Shown: positions 4,540 through 6,704 of the stretch, in pieces
Numbering within the stretch: the first letter of the stretch is position 1
How the letters are laid out: each line of letters starts with the position of its first letter
Program-made: the position numbers and the translations under genes
Notes under the pieces: model-generated
What the model saw: the letters and a program-made list of their open reading frames with translations, nothing else
Databases searched by the model: none
What the model was told of the DNA's origin: nothing
NCBI GenBank assembly: GCA_900551355.1
Contig: URVR01000095.1
Span: 1-6,704, forward strand
Direction: 5' to 3'
Origin: an uncultured Eubacteriales bacterium
Lineage (GTDB): Bacteria; Bacillota; Clostridia; Oscillospirales; Oscillospiraceae
DNA length: 6,704 nucleotides

Positions 4540-6658
4540 ACTGAAGGAATTAGAGATCGGCAAAAGCGCCGTCATCCGCCGGGTGGGCGGTGAGGGCGCG
4601 CTGCGCCAGCATTTTCTGGATATGGGCATGATCCCCGGCGCGGAGGTGACGGTGGTGAAGCTGGCCCCCATGGGCGACCCTATGGAGGTGCAGGTACACG
4701 GCTACGAGCTGACCCTGCGCCTGGCGGAGGCCGATCAGATCGAGATCGAGCCCATCGGGCAGCGCAGCCGCAGCCATGTCGGCGTAGACCGCGCCCGTGA
4801 CCCGGATCACCCCGGTCTGGGTGAAAGCGGCAAGTACCACAGCAAGGCGGGGGAGCATCCTCTGCCGGATGGCACCATCCTGACCTACGCGCTGGTGGGC
4901 AACCAGAACTGCGGCAAGACCACGCTGTTCAACCAGCTCACCGGCTCCAAGCAGCACGTGGGCAACTTCCCCGGCGTTACGGTGGACCGGAAATCCGGCG
5001 TCATTCGGGGGTATCCCGACACGGAGGTCACCGACCTGCCGGGCATCTACTCCATGTCCCCCTTCAGCAGCGAGGAGATCGTGTCCCGGAATTTCGTTTT
5101 GCAGGACAAGCCCAAGGCCATCATCAATATCGTGGACGCCACCAACATCGAGCGGAACCTGTACCTGACCATGCAGCTTCTGGAGATGGGCATCCCCATG
5201 GTGGTGGCGCTGAACATGATGGACGAGCTGGTGGGCAACCAGGGCTCCATCGATGTCAACGCCATGGAGTCCATGCTGGGCGTGCCGGTGATCCCCATCT
5301 CCGCCGCCAAGAACGAGGGCGTGGATGAGCTGATCCGCCACGCCATCCATGTCGCCAAGTATCAGGAGCCGCCGCTGAAGCAGGATTTCTGCGACCGGGA
5401 CGACCACGGCGGCGCCGTCCACCGCTGCATCCACGCGGTGGTGCATCTCATCGAGGATCACGCCGAGCAGGCGGGTCTGCCGGTGCGCTTCGCCGCTACC
5501 AAGGCCATCGAGGGGGATCCCCTTATCTTGGAACAGCTGGCGCTGGACGAGAATGAGCAGGATATGCTGGAGCATATCGTCCGGCAGATGGAGACGGAGC
5601 GCGGTCTGGACCGCAGCGCCGCCATCGCGGATATGCGCTTTGACTTCATCGAGCGGCTGTGCGAGCAGACGGTCATCAAGCCCCGGGAGAGCCGGGAGCG
5701 CATCCGCAGTGAGAGGATCGACCGCATCCTCACCGGGCGGCACACCGCCATCCCCTGCTTCATCGGCATCATGGTGCTGGTGTTCTATCTGACGTTCAAC
5801 GTCATCGGCGCGTGGCTCCAGTCCCTGCTGAAGACAGGCATCGACCAGCTGTCCGCTCTGACGGACAGCGCTCTGACGCGGCTGGACGTGAACCCCGCCA
5901 TCCACAGTCTGGTCATCGGCGGCATCTTCACCGGCGTGGGCAGCGTGCTGAGCTTTCTGCCCATCATCGTGACGCTGTTTTTCTTCCTGTCCCTGATGGA
6001 GGACAGCGGCTACATCGCCCGGGTGGCCTTCGTCATGGACAAGCTGCTGCGGAAGATCGGCCTGTCCGGCAAGAGCATCGTGCCCATGCTCATCGGCTTC
6101 GGCTGCACCGTCCCGGCGGTGATGGCCACCCGCACCCTGACCAGCGAGCGGGACCGGAAAATGACCATCCTGCTGACGCCGTTCATGAGCTGCACCGCCA
6201 AGCTGCCCATTTACTCGTTCTTCGTCAGCGTGTTCTTCCCCGGCCGGGGCGGCCTCATTATGGCGGGGCTGTATCTGCTGGGGATCCTGGTGGGCATACT
6301 GGCGGCGTTCCTCTACAAGGACACGCTGTTCCGCGGTGAGCCGATCCCCTTCGTGATGGAGCTGCCCAACTACCGGCTGCCCAGCGTCAAGAACGTGGCG
6401 CAGCTGCTGTGGGAAAAGGCCAAGGACTTTTTACAGCGCGCCTTCTCCGTCATCCTCATCGCCACGGTGGTGGTGTGGTTCCTCCAGAGCTTTGACCTGC
6501 ACCTGAACATGGTGTCCGATTCGGCGGACAGCATACTGGCCATGGCGGCGGGGCTGCTGGCGCCGCTGTTCGCGCCGCTGGGGCTGGGGGACTGGCGCAT
6601 CTGCACCGCCCTGATCAGCGGCTTCATGGCCAAGGAGAGCGTGGTGTCCACGCTGGAG
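4526..6658 (+). CDS. feoAB: Fused FeoA-FeoB ferrous iron transporter, C-terminus cut off by library end
   Basis: GTP-dependent Fe(II) uptake across the cytoplasmic membrane. 711 codons remain open to the insert end. Residues 4-77 are FeoA, an SH3-like domain (LDMGMIPG 31-38). A hydrophilic linker with several His residues (about 78-118) leads directly into FeoB with no stop or new start. The G domain has G1 GNQNCGKT (125-132), a G2 threonine near 152, G3 DLPG (170-173), G4 NMMD (230-233) and a G5-like ISA (258-260), followed by a helical regulatory domain to about 400. The membrane part begins near 409 and has EDSGYIARVAFVMD (492-505), GFGCTVP (524-530), TPFMSCTAKLP (551-561) and GFMAKESVVSTL (699-710). 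The gate cysteines C527 and C556 are present. Roughly the last 50-100 residues are missing. Separate feoA and feoB genes are the rule; fusions are known in some Bacteroidota and Firmicutes. Divergent from a tetR gene. The frame has no stop in the window, so simple ORF calling may miss it. Confidence 0.96.
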
Positions 6659-6704
6659 CTGTCTCTTATACACATCTCCGAGCCCACGAGACGTAGAGGA
6701 ATCT
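6659..6704 (+). other. Illumina Nextera P7-side adapter (artefact)
   Basis: Not genomic. CTGTCTCTTATACACATCT (6659-6677) is the Tn5 mosaic end, 6678-6692 (CCGAGCCCACGAGAC) the read-2 adapter, 6693-6700 (GTAGAGGA) an i7-type index, and 6701-6704 the start of the P7 oligo. feoAB is interrupted by this, not by a natural insertion. Confidence 0.99.

Noticed and set aside
4550..5905. 451-codon minus-strand open frame
   Set aside because: Antisense shadow of feoAB; the plus frame carries all the FeoA/FeoB motifs.

Overview
The insert looks like chromosomal DNA from a GC-rich Firmicute, most likely a gut Clostridium-type bacterium of the Oscillospiraceae/Ruminococcaceae kind. The reasons are codon use strongly biased to G/C third positions, AAAGGAGGT-type ribosome binding sites, consensus sigma-A promoters, and a gene set (VTC-domain polymerase, DUF4956 protein, beta-helix lipoprotein, FeoB) common in those genomes. 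Taxonomy is inference; no marker gene is present. Positions 1-48 and 6659-6704 are not biological: they are Illumina Nextera adapters with index bases. The real insert is 49-6658, and the two genes at its ends are cut by the library fragment.

Layout, left to right. (a) 49-552, minus: a TetR-family repressor missing its C-terminus, with a consensus promoter and a near-perfect 24-bp palindrome that is probably its own operator. (b) 711-2082, minus: a two-gene unit with overlapping ends. A VTC-domain (polyphosphate-polymerase-like) protein comes first, then a DUF4956 membrane protein whose reading frame may be broken close to its 3' end. (c) 2083-2221: a divergent control region with mirror symmetry. 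Each side has a pair of 11-bp-spaced CTTTA(A/G)-type repeats ending exactly 10 bp before a -10 box. (d) 2222-3748, plus: a secreted lipoprotein with a carbohydrate-binding/beta-helix domain, closed by a bidirectional terminator. (e) 3803-4375, minus: a second TetR-family repressor, visibly paralogous to the first. (f) 4526-6658, plus: a ferrous-iron transporter in which FeoA and FeoB are fused into one chain, truncated by the end of the insert. It is divergent from the second TetR gene, and the two promoters sit back to back.

How the genes may work together. The VTC-like enzyme, the DUF4956 membrane protein and the lipoprotein appear to be one co-regulated module. A cytosolic polymer-synthesising enzyme would work with a membrane partner and a surface polymer-binding protein. 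The symmetric promoter suggests that one activator, probably an OmpR/PhoB-type response regulator encoded outside the window, turns on both arms together. The module's biochemical role in bacteria is, to my knowledge, not well established, and it is the best candidate here for an under-described system. The second TetR is placed to control itself and possibly iron uptake through FeoAB.
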